Assembly (NCBI RefSeq): GCF_001015195.1
Contig: NZ_LDES01000084.1
Coordinates: 1-64,000 of the forward strand
DNA: 64,000 nt
Source: Sphingomonas sp. Y57
GTDB taxonomy: Bacteria > Pseudomonadota > Alphaproteobacteria > Sphingomonadales > Sphingomonadaceae
Direction: 5' to 3'
Below the pieces are notes generated by a model. The model was given only the letters and a program-made list of their open reading frames with translations. It was not told where the DNA came from and ran no database searches. A program made the position numbers and the translations under genes. Shown one piece after another: positions 1 through 9,317 of this stretch. The stretch's first letter is position 1. Every line of letters starts with the position of its first letter.

Positions 1-21
1 TGGCGCTGACGGCGGACACCG

Positions 22-2145
22 ATGCAAGTCCTGATGGCTCAGCAAACCAGTCAGCCCGCAGAGGGAAGTGGCGGCGAAGCCGAGATCATCGTGACGGCGC
101 TCAAGCGCTCCGGTTCGGTTCAGAATACGCCGGCAACGGTGTCCGTCGTATCAGCAGACGCTCTCGCGTCGGCGAATATCGCCACGCTGGAGCAACTGGG
201 AAGCGTCGCGCCCGGCGTCATTATCCAGCGTCCGCCGAACAACACCGCCAATGCCACCATCCGTGGCATCGGCACTTCTCCTGGGCCGGTTTCGTTCGAT
301 CAGGGCGCCGCCTTGTTTGTCGACGGCGTCTACGCGGCCCGCGGTGCCGATTTCCTGTCCTCGCTGTTCGATATCGAGCGTATCGAGGTCGTGAAGGGCA
401 CTCAGGCGGCGGTGCTGGGTAAGAATACCAGCCTGGGCGCGATTTCGCTCACGACCCGCAAGCCTGGAAAGGAATTCGCGGTCGATGCTTTGGCGAGCTA
501 TGAATTCTATAACAAGTCGACGATCCTTTCGGGGGGCGTGAACGTGCCGCTGGCGCCGAACCTGTCGGTTCGCTTCGCCGGCCAATATCAGGATCTCGCG
601 GGCTTTTCGCGCAACCTTGACCGGCGGCCGCCTGCGGAGCGGTCGGCGCGACAGACTGACGAGTGGGCGGGTCGCGTTACGGCGGTTTGGAATGCAACCC
701 CCGGGATCGACGTGACGCTGAGCTACGCACATGAAAATCTGAAGAACACGGGGATTCCTTATGAATTCGTGGTGAGCAGCCCGGCGGCGGTCGGCTTCTT
801 CGCCGCTGCGGGAACACCGCAATTGCTGGAGACGCGGCTGAACCATCGCTACGCCGCGTGGAACTCGCGCGGGCCGACCAGGCTCCGCCAGGAAAGCGAT
901 CGCATCAACGCCACCATCAATGCCGATGTCGGTTTGGGGACGCTGACCTCGGTGACGGGATGGTCACGGTTCGATCAGACCCGCTACACCGATTATGATT
1001 ATACGCCCGGTGACTTCTATGATGATGATGCGCGGATCATCGGCGAGCAGTTCAGCCAGGAACTGCGCCTGACCACCAGTCTCGAAGGCTCCTTCCAGTT
1101 TCTCGTCGGCGGCCTCTATGTCCATAACAGCCTGTCACAGGATCTGGCCCAGGACACCCATTATCCTGGGGGCATGAATGGCGCGTTCCAGGCGCGTTTC
1201 GACCAGAAGACCGATACTTGGTCGATATTCGGTCAACCCGAACTCGAGATCGTCGATGACTTGAAACTCGTCGGTGGCCTGCGCGTGACCGGTGAAAAGA
1301 AGCGGGTCGACATGCAGCGTCAGACGGTCCGCCCCGGGCCGTTTACCACACTTCTCTATCCTGCTTACGCACGGACGCAATTGAGCCGCAACGAGACGGT
1401 CGTCGATGGCTCGGTGACACTGCAGTACAAGCCGACCTCTGATCTCATGCTATATGCTTCATGGGGGCAGGGCACCAAGGGGGGCGGCTATTCCGACTTC
1501 GCTCTTCCGGCGCTGGCCGAATATGGGAAAGAGGTTGCGCGCAGCGTGGAAGCCGGCGCCAAATGGCGCGGCCCGAATGGCATGACGATCAATGGCGCCT
1601 TCTTCCGCACCGTCGTCGATAACTTCCAGAACAATCTGTTCAACGGCACGAATTTCGTCGTCCAGAATATCGACGTAAGCTCGACTGGTTTCGAGCTCAG
1701 TGCCGCGGTCCCGCTTGCCGACGGGCTCGATTTCAGCCTCGACGGTACCTACGCGAAGACGAAGAACAAGAACCAGATCGCTGGTCTCGATGACCGGCTT
1801 CCCCGTTCGCCGCGCCTGGCAGGCAAGGTCGCATTGGAATATAATGGCGAGATCGGAAATGGCATGGGGCTGCGGCTCGCGGGCGACCTCACCTATCGTT
1901 CGATGATCACGCACCAGAACGATCCTCGAGCGGTACCGCCGGGTAAAGCCTTCCCGACCATGAACGCAATCGTGGGCGTGAGGCGCGACGACCTCGGGAT
2001 TGAGGTCTCGTTGATCGGGCGAAACCTTAACAACGCGCATTCCACGTCGTTCGGTTTCCCTACTCCGTTCATGCCCGGATCGGTTCTTGCCGCGCCTGAG
2101 GATGGACGATCGATCGCGCTGCAACTGCGGCTTAAGACCCGTTGA
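22..2145 (+). CDS. TonB-dependent outer-membrane receptor (signal peptide not in frame)
   Basis: Outer-membrane receptor that uses TonB energy to import a bulky or scarce substrate, as known for the family. A plug domain occupies about residues 20-135, starting with the TonB-box-like EIIVTALKR and containing IRGIG; the rest reads as a beta-barrel of normal length. There is no signal peptide in frame: a TGA lies at 7-9 and the first in-frame ATGs are at 22 and 34. The preceding bases in another frame read ALTA, and dropping one base near 16 would give ALTAAPMQVLMAQQ, a typical signal-peptide end, so an edge frameshift is plausible. The last residue is Arg, not the usual Phe. The next gene starts 18 bp later and the block looks co-transcribed. 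Codon use is less GC-rich than in later genes. Confidence 0.88.
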   Translation: MQVLMAQQTSQPAEGSGGEAEIIVTALKRSGSVQNTPATVSVVSADALASANIATLEQLGSVAPGVIIQRPPNNTANATIRGIGTSPGPVSFDQGAALFVDGVYAARGADFLSSLFDIERIEVVKGTQAAVLGKNTSLGAISLTTRKPGKEFAVDALASYEFYNKSTILSGGVNVPLAPNLSVRFAGQYQDLAGFSRNLDRRPPAERSARQTDEWAGRVTAVWNATPGIDVTLSYAHENLKNTGIPYEFVVSSPAAVGFFAAAGTPQLLETRLNHRYAAWNSRGPTRLRQESDRINATINADVGLGTLTSVTGWSRFDQTRYTDYDYTPGDFYDDDARIIGEQFSQELRLTTSLEGSFQFLVGGLYVHNSLSQDLAQDTHYPGGMNGAFQARFDQKTDTWSIFGQPELEIVDDLKLVGGLRVTGEKKRVDMQRQTVRPGPFTTLLYPAYARTQLSRNETVVDGSVTLQYKPTSDLMLYASWGQGTKGGGYSDFALPALAEYGKEVARSVEAGAKWRGPNGMTINGAFFRTVVDNFQNNLFNGTNFVVQNIDVSSTGFELSAAVPLADGLDFSLDGTYAKTKNKNQIAGLDDRLPRSPRLAGKVALEYNGEIGNGMGLRLAGDLTYRSMITHQNDPRAVPPGKAFPTMNAIVGVRRDDLGIEVSLIGRNLNNAHSTSFGFPTPFMPGSVLAAPEDGRSIALQLRLKTR

Positions 2146-2163
2146 CGCTTTTCGGAGACGACC

Positions 2164-3021
2164 ATGAAGTTCCTAAGCTACAGGCTCAATTCACGACCCG
2201 CGATCGCGGTTGACGATGGCGACGGTTTTCGCGGGCTCGCCGAGGGTGACGATGGTTATCCTGGCAACCTCGCCAGCTTGGTGGAAGGAGGGGAGAAGGC
2301 GCTTCGCGATGCGGCCGACGTGCTGCGGAGTCGAGGAGCGCCGGTCGATCCGGAAGCGGTGGAGGTCCTGCCTCCGCTCATCCCAGGCAAGATATTATGC
2401 GTGGGATTGAACTATGCCGATCATGCCGCTGAATCGAATATGGCGATACCCGAATATCCCACCATATTCTCCCGCTTCGCCTCTTCCATCGTTGCGCCCG
2501 GCGCGCCCATCCGCCTGCCGCGCGTCTCGAAGGATCTGGATTATGAGACCGAGTTGGCGGTCATTATCGGCAAGCGTGGCCGCTATATCGACAAGGCAGA
2601 CGCGCTCAGCCATGTAGCTGGTTATGCGGCATTCAACGATGTGAGCGTGCGTGATTATCAGCTGCGCACGCCGCAGTGGACGCTGGGCAAGACATTCGAC
2701 GGATCGGGGCCTTTCGGCCCGGTGATGGTCACGGCCGATGCCTTGCCGCCCGGCGCATCGGGCCTGGCGATCGAGGGGCGTCTGAACGGCCAGACGGTGC
2801 AGAAATCGAACACGCGCCATCTGATCTTCGATGTTGCCACGCTGATCGCAACGCTGAGCGAGGCACTGACGCTCGAGCCCGGCGATGTGATCATCACCGG
2901 GACGCCGGCCGGCGTCGGCGGGGCGCGCAAGCCGCAGCTTTTCATGAAGGACGGCGACGTTTTCGAGATCGAGATCGAGGGGATCGGCCTGCTCAGAAAC
3001 CCGGTCAAGGCCGATGACTGA
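2164..3021 (+). CDS. Fumarylacetoacetate hydrolase family protein
   Basis: A 285-residue FAH-fold enzyme of the kind that hydrolyses or hydrates 2-oxo acids or acylpyruvates late in aromatic meta-cleavage. The C-terminal FAH domain starts at about residue 75 (ILCVGLNYADHA). The metal-binding acids are visible as E128 and E130 (DYETE) and D159 (FNDVS), with the conserved QWTLGKTFDGSGPFGP stretch near residues 171-186. The ATG at 2164 follows GGAGACGACC. It overlaps the dioxygenase-like gene by 8 bp, so the two are probably translationally coupled. The neighbours point to a ring-cleavage product as substrate, but the exact reaction (hydratase, hydrolase or decarboxylase) cannot be decided from the sequence. 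Confidence 0.9.
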   Translation: MKFLSYRLNSRPAIAVDDGDGFRGLAEGDDGYPGNLASLVEGGEKALRDAADVLRSRGAPVDPEAVEVLPPLIPGKILCVGLNYADHAAESNMAIPEYPTIFSRFASSIVAPGAPIRLPRVSKDLDYETELAVIIGKRGRYIDKADALSHVAGYAAFNDVSVRDYQLRTPQWTLGKTFDGSGPFGPVMVTADALPPGASGLAIEGRLNGQTVQKSNTRHLIFDVATLIATLSEALTLEPGDVIITGTPAGVGGARKPQLFMKDGDVFEIEIEGIGLLRNPVKADD

Positions 3022-3922
3022 AGCCGCGATCCATTCGCTGGATCACTTCACCCTCGAAGTGCCCGACCTCGCCGAGGGAGCCCGCTTCTTCGAGGCGTTC
3101 GGCCTTGATGTGCGTGAACAGCATGATCGGGTCGAGCTGCGCTCCGTGGGGAGTTCGCATCTGTGGGGCACTCTTCTGGGTGGTAGCCGCAAGCGGCTTC
3201 GGTCTATCCGCTTCGGCGCGTTCGAAAAGGATATGCCGGCGCTTGAACGCAAGTTGCGTGACTGCCAGATGGCTTCCCCCGAGCCGTCATCGAACGGCTT
3301 GTGGGCCTGCACTCCGGACGGGCTCGCGGTAGAGGTGGCCGTGGCGGACAAGAGTTCGCCCGCCAGCAAGTCGTCATTCGATCTCGCGCCGCGGTTCGAT
3401 GCATCGCGCGGCACTGGCCCGCGTAGCCGCGTCGCTCAGGTAAGACCTCGGCGCTTGGCGCATCTCGCGATCCATACGGACGACGTCCAGGCAGCCATGG
3501 ACTTTTATGCCAGGCTGGGAATACGTCTGTCGGATCGCTCAGGAAACGACGTCGCGTTCCTGCATGCGCCGCACGGCAGCGATCATCATCTGATCGCGCT
3601 GGGCCGTTCCGACGGACCGGGTTTGCATCATAGCAGTTGGGATGTGGCGACGATCGACGAGGTCGGCCAGGGTGCCGCGCAGATGGCCGACGCCGGCTAT
3701 CCGCGCGGCTGGGGCGTCGGTCGCCATGTCCTGGGCTCCAACTATTTCTATTATGTGCGCGATCCATGGGGAAGCTGGGCCGAATATTCGGCCGATATGG
3801 ACTTCGTTGCAGCAGGGGAAATCTGGCCGGCTGCGGACCATCCTGGCGAAGATTCCTTCTTTCAATGGGGGCCTCCGCCTCCTGAGGACTTCGTCACAAA
3901 CCATGAAACGATGCCGGCCTGA
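3014..3922 (+). CDS. VOC-superfamily extradiol-dioxygenase-like protein
   Basis: A two-domain vicinal-oxygen-chelate protein of 302 residues, the size and layout of BphC-type extradiol ring-cleavage dioxygenases. The N-terminal module (about 5-110) is the degenerate half. The C-terminal module (about 145-265) carries a candidate 2-His-1-Glu iron site: H150 (RRLAHLAIH), H205 or H206 (PGLHHSSWD) and E257 (GSWAEY). The YYVRDPWGSWAEY stretch is typical of 2,3-dihydroxybiphenyl-dioxygenase-like proteins. It starts inside the end of the FAH gene and precedes a flavin monooxygenase, which could supply the catechol-type substrate. The substrate is inferred only from context. Confidence 0.85.
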   Translation: MTEAAIHSLDHFTLEVPDLAEGARFFEAFGLDVREQHDRVELRSVGSSHLWGTLLGGSRKRLRSIRFGAFEKDMPALERKLRDCQMASPEPSSNGLWACTPDGLAVEVAVADKSSPASKSSFDLAPRFDASRGTGPRSRVAQVRPRRLAHLAIHTDDVQAAMDFYARLGIRLSDRSGNDVAFLHAPHGSDHHLIALGRSDGPGLHHSSWDVATIDEVGQGAAQMADAGYPRGWGVGRHVLGSNYFYYVRDPWGSWAEYSADMDFVAAGEIWPAADHPGEDSFFQWGPPPPEDFVTNHETMPA

Positions 3923-3951
3923 AGCCGGCCAGGTCTCGAACGGAAACTCAG

Positions 3952-5568
3952 ATGCCGGAAGCTGTATTGGAAGCCGACGTGCTTATCGTCGGGGCTGGCC
4001 CTGTGGGCATGGCTTCCGCGCTCGAATTGGGGCTGCGCGGCCATCGCGTTCTGCTTGCGGAGCGGGATGATACGCGGGGACCGCAGCCGCGCGCCAAGAC
4101 GCTCAACATGCGTTCCCTCAGCCATTTGCGCCGCTGGGGGATAGCTGACGACGTCAGACGTCGGTCGCCGTTGCCGGAGGATTATCCGACCGACGTCATC
4201 TTCCAGACCCGCCTTTTCGGCCAGCACATAGCGACGCTTCCGAACATCTACTTTCGCGGCAATCAATGCGCGCATGATCCGCGCTTCAACGAGCCGAGTG
4301 AGTGGATACCGCAATATCTGGTCGAGCAGGCGATGAAGGCCAGGCTGGACGAGCTGGACGGCGTCACCCAATGTTTTTCGAGCGAACTCGTCGGCTTCAG
4401 CCAGGACGCATCGGGGGTCCGGGCGACGTTCCGGCGCGGAGCGGGCGAAATGAGCGTCAGCGCCAAATATATGATCGGCGCAGATGGCGCGCGGAGCGCG
4501 GTGCGCGACCTCCTCGGCATCAAGATGTCGGGCCGTTACGCATTTTCTGCGAATTTCAACATGATGCTCGATATTCCTGAGCTCAGGAATAATCCGCCCG
4601 AGCCGCGCGGAATTATGTATTGGATCGTCAACGAGGAATGCGCCGGCGTCATGGGCCCCATCGGGGATCTGTGGTATGCCGGCCTCAGGCTTCAGGAAGG
4701 CGTCGAGACGATGCCGAAGCAAGAGATCATTTCGTTCGTGACCGCCATGGTCGGGAGGCCGGTCGATTTCGAGGTGGTGACCGTTGACCCCTGGTATGCG
4801 CATGAGCTCATCGCCGACCGTTATAGGGACGGCCGGATCTTTCTTGCTGGCGATGCTTGCCATCTCCACCCGCCCTTCGGCGGCTATGGCATGAACATGG
4901 GCATTGCGGACGCCGTTGATATCGGCTGGAAGCTCGATGCCGTGCTCGAGGGTTGGGGCGGCCCGGCGTTGTTGGACAGCTATGAGTTTGAACGCCGCCG
5001 CGTTCATCAGTGGACAATCGACGAGTCGGTCGCGAACTATGCCACGTTGAGTGACGGCTATGTTCGGCAGGGCATTGAAGACGAGACGCCGGAAGGTGCC
5101 GCGATCCGCCGCGACGTCGCAAAGAATATCGTCAAGGAAAAGCGCCGGGAATTCCATACGATCGGCCTGGTTCTGGGTTACCACTATTGTGGATCGCCGG
5201 TGATCGCGCCCTGCGAGGAACTGCCGCCCCCCCACCCGGAAAGCTATGTCCCGCTGGCATCGCCCGGCGTCTTGGCGCCTCATGTGTGGCTCGAAGGCGG
5301 CGTGTCGCTGTACGACCGATTTGGCCGGGGGTTCACGCTGTTGGTGTCGCAGGAAGCCGCCGAAGCGGCAACGGTTTTCACGGCGGCCGCGGACAAGCTT
5401 GCGGTTCCTGTTACGGTCGTGCGCCTGCCCTCGGACACCGAAACACTCTATCCCTGCAGCTTCACGCTCGTCCGCTCAGATCAACATGTTGCTTGGACCG
5501 GAGGGGAGGTCAGCGTTGATGAGGCGGTCAAGATTATAGAGCGGGCGTCGGGAAGTAGTTCGCTTTAA
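3952..5568 (+). CDS. FAD-dependent class A aromatic monooxygenase
   Basis: A 538-residue flavoprotein hydroxylase of the phenol/2,4-dichlorophenol hydroxylase type (PheA/TfdB/MhpA), which uses NAD(P)H and O2 to hydroxylate a phenolic ring. The FAD Rossmann motif GAGPVG is at residues 14-19, the DG motif at 177-179 (GADGARSAV) and the second FAD motif GD at 300-301 (FLAGDACHLHPPFGGYGMN). The last 130 residues form the thioredoxin-like C-terminal domain common in this family. The start at 3952 lies 29 bp after the dioxygenase stop. It likely makes the dihydroxylated substrate for the VOC dioxygenase upstream. Confidence 0.93.
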   Translation: MPEAVLEADVLIVGAGPVGMASALELGLRGHRVLLAERDDTRGPQPRAKTLNMRSLSHLRRWGIADDVRRRSPLPEDYPTDVIFQTRLFGQHIATLPNIYFRGNQCAHDPRFNEPSEWIPQYLVEQAMKARLDELDGVTQCFSSELVGFSQDASGVRATFRRGAGEMSVSAKYMIGADGARSAVRDLLGIKMSGRYAFSANFNMMLDIPELRNNPPEPRGIMYWIVNEECAGVMGPIGDLWYAGLRLQEGVETMPKQEIISFVTAMVGRPVDFEVVTVDPWYAHELIADRYRDGRIFLAGDACHLHPPFGGYGMNMGIADAVDIGWKLDAVLEGWGGPALLDSYEFERRRVHQWTIDESVANYATLSDGYVRQGIEDETPEGAAIRRDVAKNIVKEKRREFHTIGLVLGYHYCGSPVIAPCEELPPPHPESYVPLASPGVLAPHVWLEGGVSLYDRFGRGFTLLVSQEAAEAATVFTAAADKLAVPVTVVRLPSDTETLYPCSFTLVRSDQHVAWTGGEVSVDEAVKIIERASGSSSL

Positions 5569-5644
5569 CCGGTTTCGGCCTAAGGGTCAGAGCAGCGCCC
5601 TGACGCGCCTGTCTGGCTTCAAATCTTCAGCGCAAGGATAGTTG

Positions 5645-6193
5645 ATGCGGCCGCCAATACCTGATCCCTCGCTTCTCACGCTCGAGCAACGACGCATCCG
5701 CGATGAGATCGTCTCGGGCCCGCGCGGCCGCCTCGATCCGCCGCTCGCCACATGGTTAAACAGCCCCGGCTTTGCCGACAAGGCTCAGGCGCTTGGTAGC
5801 TTTTGCCGCTATGGCACCAGCCTTCCCCTGCGCCTTTCGGAACTGGCGATCCTCATCACCGGGGCTTGGTGGCAGGCGGGTTTCGAGTGGGCGGTCCATG
5901 CGCCCATCGCAATCGAAGCAGGGTTAGACGAGCGGGTCGTCCACGATCTGCGCACCGGAAAGCGACCCGATTTTCAGGCGCAGGACGAACTGTCCGTATA
6001 CCGCTTCGCGAGCGAACTTCTGAACGATCGAGCGGTGCGTGACGATACCTACCGGGAAGCGGTGGCGATATTGGGAACGACCGGTGTCGTCGATCTGGTC
6101 GGGATACTCGGCTACTATGGATTGATTGCGATGACCATCAAGGCCTTCCATATACCCGCTCCCGGGGGCGCGGAGCCATTTGAAGGTGAGTAG
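5645..6193 (+). CDS. Carboxymuconolactone decarboxylase family protein
   Basis: A 182-residue all-helical protein of the carboxymuconolactone decarboxylase/AhpD superfamily. The recognisable core is around residues 55-110 (PLRLSELAILITGAWW, then EWAVHAPIAIEAGL). It has no CxxC pair, so it is more like the lactone decarboxylase or a cofactor-free relative than a peroxidase. The chosen ATG at 5645 has AAGGA at 5634-5638 upstream; an in-frame TTG three bases earlier is less likely. It follows the monooxygenase after about 75 bp and is the last gene of the left aromatic block. Confidence 0.8.
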   Translation: MRPPIPDPSLLTLEQRRIRDEIVSGPRGRLDPPLATWLNSPGFADKAQALGSFCRYGTSLPLRLSELAILITGAWWQAGFEWAVHAPIAIEAGLDERVVHDLRTGKRPDFQAQDELSVYRFASELLNDRAVRDDTYREAVAILGTTGVVDLVGILGYYGLIAMTIKAFHIPAPGGAEPFEGE

Positions 6194-6326
6194 TCGGCCG
6201 CCGATGGCCGCGACTTGCGTGCTGATTGTCCGTGCGAAACGTGTCGGCCGCACAGTATCTGAAGTACACCGCCGAGGCCTCTCAAAGACGACCTGCGGCT
6301 GGTCCACAGGCGGGTGACGCCGCATT

Positions 6327-6362
6327 GCGAGGGAGCATCGTCGATTGAAGATGCTCCCTCGC
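6327..6362. terminator. 13-bp perfect hairpin, probable terminator
   Basis: Arms at 6327-6339 (GCGAGGGAGCATC) and 6350-6362 are perfectly complementary around a 10-base loop. It sits between the end of the left block and the 3' end of the broken receptor gene, 12 bp beyond the receptor stop. No strong T-run follows on either strand, so it may act weakly or as an RNA 3' end. Confidence 0.5.
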
Positions 6363-6374
6363 GATAGACGGTCG

Positions 6375-6757
6375 TCAGAAGCGATAGGTTACCGAACCGC
6401 CCCAACGCCGCGGCTCTGCGGGATAGACGTCATCCTGCGGAAAGCCGAATGCGTAGGCCGGATCGTGCGATGTCACATAGCTCACATTGAACAGATTCTC
6501 AGCGAACAGCTTGAACTCGAGCTGCTTCCACCCCAGCACCACGCGCGCGTTCACGAGGTTCAACGGCTTCTGCTTCTCCAGGTTTGTGAACCACCACCAG
6601 TTGTTCGCCTTGTGGGAATAGTCCACGCCGAAGCGGAGATCGGCTTCAGGGCCGACGGGGACTTCATACTGCGCGGAGACATTGATCGTGGTATGATAGA
6701 CATAGGAGAAGTGATGCCCCTCCGCGGTGTGCGAAGGGTCCGGATCGATGTTGGTCT
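6375..6757 (-). pseudogene. TonB-dependent receptor, C-terminal fragment cut by an IS element
   Basis: Reading the minus strand from about 6757 to the stop at 6375 gives some 125 codons of receptor barrel, including SYVYHTTINVSAQYEVPVG and FKLFAENLFNVSY, and ending with the classical VTYRF C-terminus. The N-terminal plug, signal peptide and most of the barrel are absent. The reading frame meets an IS3-type end (TGATCTGCCCCCA) at 6758, so the insertion or a later deletion removed the rest. A GTG at 6626 in this frame is not a real start. Confidence 0.82.
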
Positions 6758-7565
6758 TGATCTGCCCCCACCGAGTGGACCGATTGGTTTGCTAGTGGAT
6801 TAAGCCCATCGCCGCCATATCCGGGTGGAGGTGGAGCGAAGCGGAACCGGAGGCCGGATATGGCGGTGTCGCCGTTTCTGGTGCCGGTGGTCGGTAGCCC
6901 AGGCTGCTGTGCGGGCGAACGGTGTTGTAATGCCGCCGCCATGCCTCGATCAGCACCCTGGCCTCGGCGAGGCTGTAGAAGATCTCGCCGTTGAGCAGTT
7001 CGTCGCGAAGCGACCCGTTGAAGCTTTCGTTATAGCCATTCTCCCATGGTGATCCCGGCGTGATGTAGAGTGTCTTCACGCCGATCTGCCCCAGCCATTT
7101 CTGGACGGCGGTCGCGATAAATTCGCTGCCATTATCGGACCGTATATGTGCAGGCGGACCGCGCGAGATGAACAGGTCGGCCAGAGCCGCCAGAACATCC
7201 TCGTGCTTGAGTTGACGCGCAACGATGAGCGCCAGGCATTCCCTGCTGGCCTCGTCGATGATGGTCAGGATCCGGAACTTGCGACCGTCATGCGTACGCC
7301 CTTCGACGAAGTCATAGGCCCATACATGCCCCGGATATTGCGGCCGCAGCCGGATGCACGATCCGTCGTTAAGCCACAGGCGACCCCGCTTTGGCTGACG
7401 CTGGGGGACCTTGAGCCCCTCACGCCGCCAGATCCGCTCGACCCGTTTGTGGTTCACCGTCCAACCCGCATGACACAGCAACGCCGTCACCCGGCGGTAG
7501 CCATAGCGACCATATTGCTTCGCCAACGCGATGATGTCCTCGGTCAGCGCCTGTTCGCCGGGCGC
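6758..7565 (-). mobile_element. Truncated IS3-family element (IS407-like group)
   Basis: One end is visible at 6758 as TGATCTGCCCCCA, which resembles the terminal repeats of IS407-group IS3 elements. The element runs to about 7565, where transposase homology stops and relaxase coding sequence begins on the other strand. orfA, the start of orfB and the other terminal repeat are missing, so the element cannot move by itself. No target-site duplication can be checked because only one end remains. Confidence 0.75.
6792..7560 (-). pseudogene. IS3-family transposase OrfB, N-terminally truncated
   Basis: About 255 codons of an rve-domain DDE transposase. The HTH_21-like part is visible in [12 protein letters not shown] and [18 protein letters not shown]. 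The catalytic acids appear in order: D in WAYDFVEG, D in IRSDNGSEF and E in [17 protein letters not shown], and the usual [17 protein letters not shown] tail follows. The reading frame stays open far upstream, but beyond about 7560 it is only antisense to a relaxase fragment and then enters a response-regulator gene, so the apparent 841-codon fusion is an accident of joined fragments. Confidence 0.85.
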
Positions 7566-7566
7566 A

Positions 7567-8300
7567 AGACCGGCGTGCGGGCGAGGCGCTTCGACGGAAG
7601 CCGGATCGGCCGCGGCGCCAGTATGGGGCGGCTGCTGTCGAGCCGCGATCGGCTGGCGGGATTTCGCGGGCGGCGCGCGGTGGTCAAGACCCGACTGGTG
7701 CGGCTGGGGGCCAAGGGCCTCGGCACGGCGAAGGCCCATCTGCGCTATATCCAGCGCGACGGCGTCACCCGCGCGGGCGCGCCGGGCGAGCTCTATGGCC
7801 GCGACGTCGATCGGGCCGACGGCGCCGCCTTCCTCGAAAGATCGGCGGGCGATCGCCACCAGTTCCGCCTGATCGTGTCGGCCGAGGACGGCGCCGAATA
7901 TCCCGATCTCAAACCCTTCATCCGGCGGCTGATGGCCCAGGTCGAAGAGGATCTCGGCACCAGGCTCGAATGGGTCGCCGTCGATCATTTCAACACCGAG
8001 CGGCCGCACAGCCACATCATGCTGCGCGGGGTCGACGACAAGAGCGACAATCTCGTCATCGCGCGCGAATATATTTCCCATGGATTCCGCGAGCGCGCGG
8101 CCGAGATCGTGACCCTCGATCTCGGCTCCCGGACCAATCGCGAGATCGAGGCGCGGCTCCGCCACGATGTCGAGCAGGAGCGGCTGACCGCGATTGACCG
8201 GAGCCTCCTTCGCCGGATGGATGGCGAGCGGGTGGTGACCGCAGCCGACCGCGATCCCTTCCAGCAGTCGATAGTGGCGGGGCGGCTGCGGCTCGGCACC
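7567..8300 (+). pseudogene. Relaxase (VirD2/RlxS-like) fragment
   Basis: About 245 codons resemble the relaxase/mobilisation nuclease found in conjugative elements and plasmids of sphingomonads and other proteobacteria. Visible landmarks are [38 protein letters not shown] and [19 protein letters not shown]; the last carries the conserved histidine cluster. The N-terminus is lost at the IS fragment (about 7565). The C-terminus diverges after QQSIVAGRL (about 8290), ending at a stop at 8322-8324. The real family is several hundred residues longer. No other transfer gene is present here. Confidence 0.75.
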
Positions 8301-8349
8301 GCCGCGCCGGCGCCCGACGGGTGAACGTTGCAGGACGTCGGGCTTGTGC

Positions 8350-9317
8350 CCGGCATGCAGGACATCCATTATGATGCAGTCGACGGACTGGGCCGTCAGC
8401 ATCTCAAGCGCTTCCTCCGCCGATCGCGCGAGGATGATATCGCATCCTTCGAGGCTCAGCCCATCGGTCAGCGAATGGAGATAGGTCTCGTTGTCCTCGA
8501 CGATCAGGATCTTCTTGGGGCCGAGCAGGCTCGGGTTGGACGGAAGCGTATCCTCATGCTGACTATTGCGCAGGAGCGCCCCGAGCCGCGCCAGCAATAC
8601 GTCGAGATCCTGGTCCTTGCGGAGAAAGGCATCGGCGCCGGCCCCGAGGGCAATCGACTCCGCATTGGCCTCCGATGCGGCGGTCAGCAGGATGCACGGG
8701 GTGTGGCGCAGGGCAGGATCCATTCGGAGCCGCCGAATGACGGTGGGACCATCAAGGTCCGGCATCATCCCGTCCACGACGACGGCGCGTGGCCGGACGC
8801 TCGCGGCGAGATGCAGCCCTTCGTTTCCTCCCTCCGCCGCCACGACATTGTAACCGGTATCTTCCAGGACCTGCTCGACCTGGTCACGGAAGGTGGGGCT
8901 GTCGTCGATGATGAGGATGGTTTGGCCGATCAGCGACGCGTCGGTTTGCACCCGGCGGAGAAGCTCGCGGCTTCGTGCGACAAGATAGGTGCAGTCATAG
9001 GGTTTGCCGACATATTCGTCGGCGCCGATCTTCACGCCGCGAACACGGTCCTGGACCTCCGCTTCGGAGGACAGGAGCATGATCGCCGGGTTGCCGTAGA
9101 TTTTCGCCGAGCGCACTTCCCGAATGAAATCGATGCCGTCTCCGTCGGGCAGTTGCACGTCGAGGATCAATAATCCGAACTGTTCGCCGGCGAGTTCCCT
9201 CCGGGCGTCGGTCAGGTTGGCGGACGCGGTGACGCGCAGATTGGCCGCCTCGAGTTCTTCCTTGAGGCTCATGCGCACGGTGAAGCTGTCGTCGACGACG
9301 AGTATCCGCTTGCTCAC
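8350..9317 (-). pseudogene. Multi-receiver response regulator, C-terminally truncated
   Basis: Starting from GTG at 9317, this encodes two complete receiver domains and most of a third. Phospho-acceptor aspartates are D53 ([10 protein letters not shown]), D182 (VVVDGMMPD) and D318 (CIIMDVL). The switch lysines are visible in the first two domains (VGKPYD, LRKDQD). Homology stops at about 8350, just after the third aspartate, where the relaxase fragment lies on the other strand. A one-base shift there would continue as MPG, the normal next motif, so the break may include an indel. Any effector or kinase domain is missing and function is probably lost. Confidence 0.8.

Noticed and set aside
6792-9317. 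One continuous 841-codon minus-strand frame joining response regulator and transposase
   Set aside because: The middle part (about 7560-8350) is antisense to a relaxase fragment and has no protein-like pattern; the ends belong to unrelated families, so this is an accidental join of fragments.
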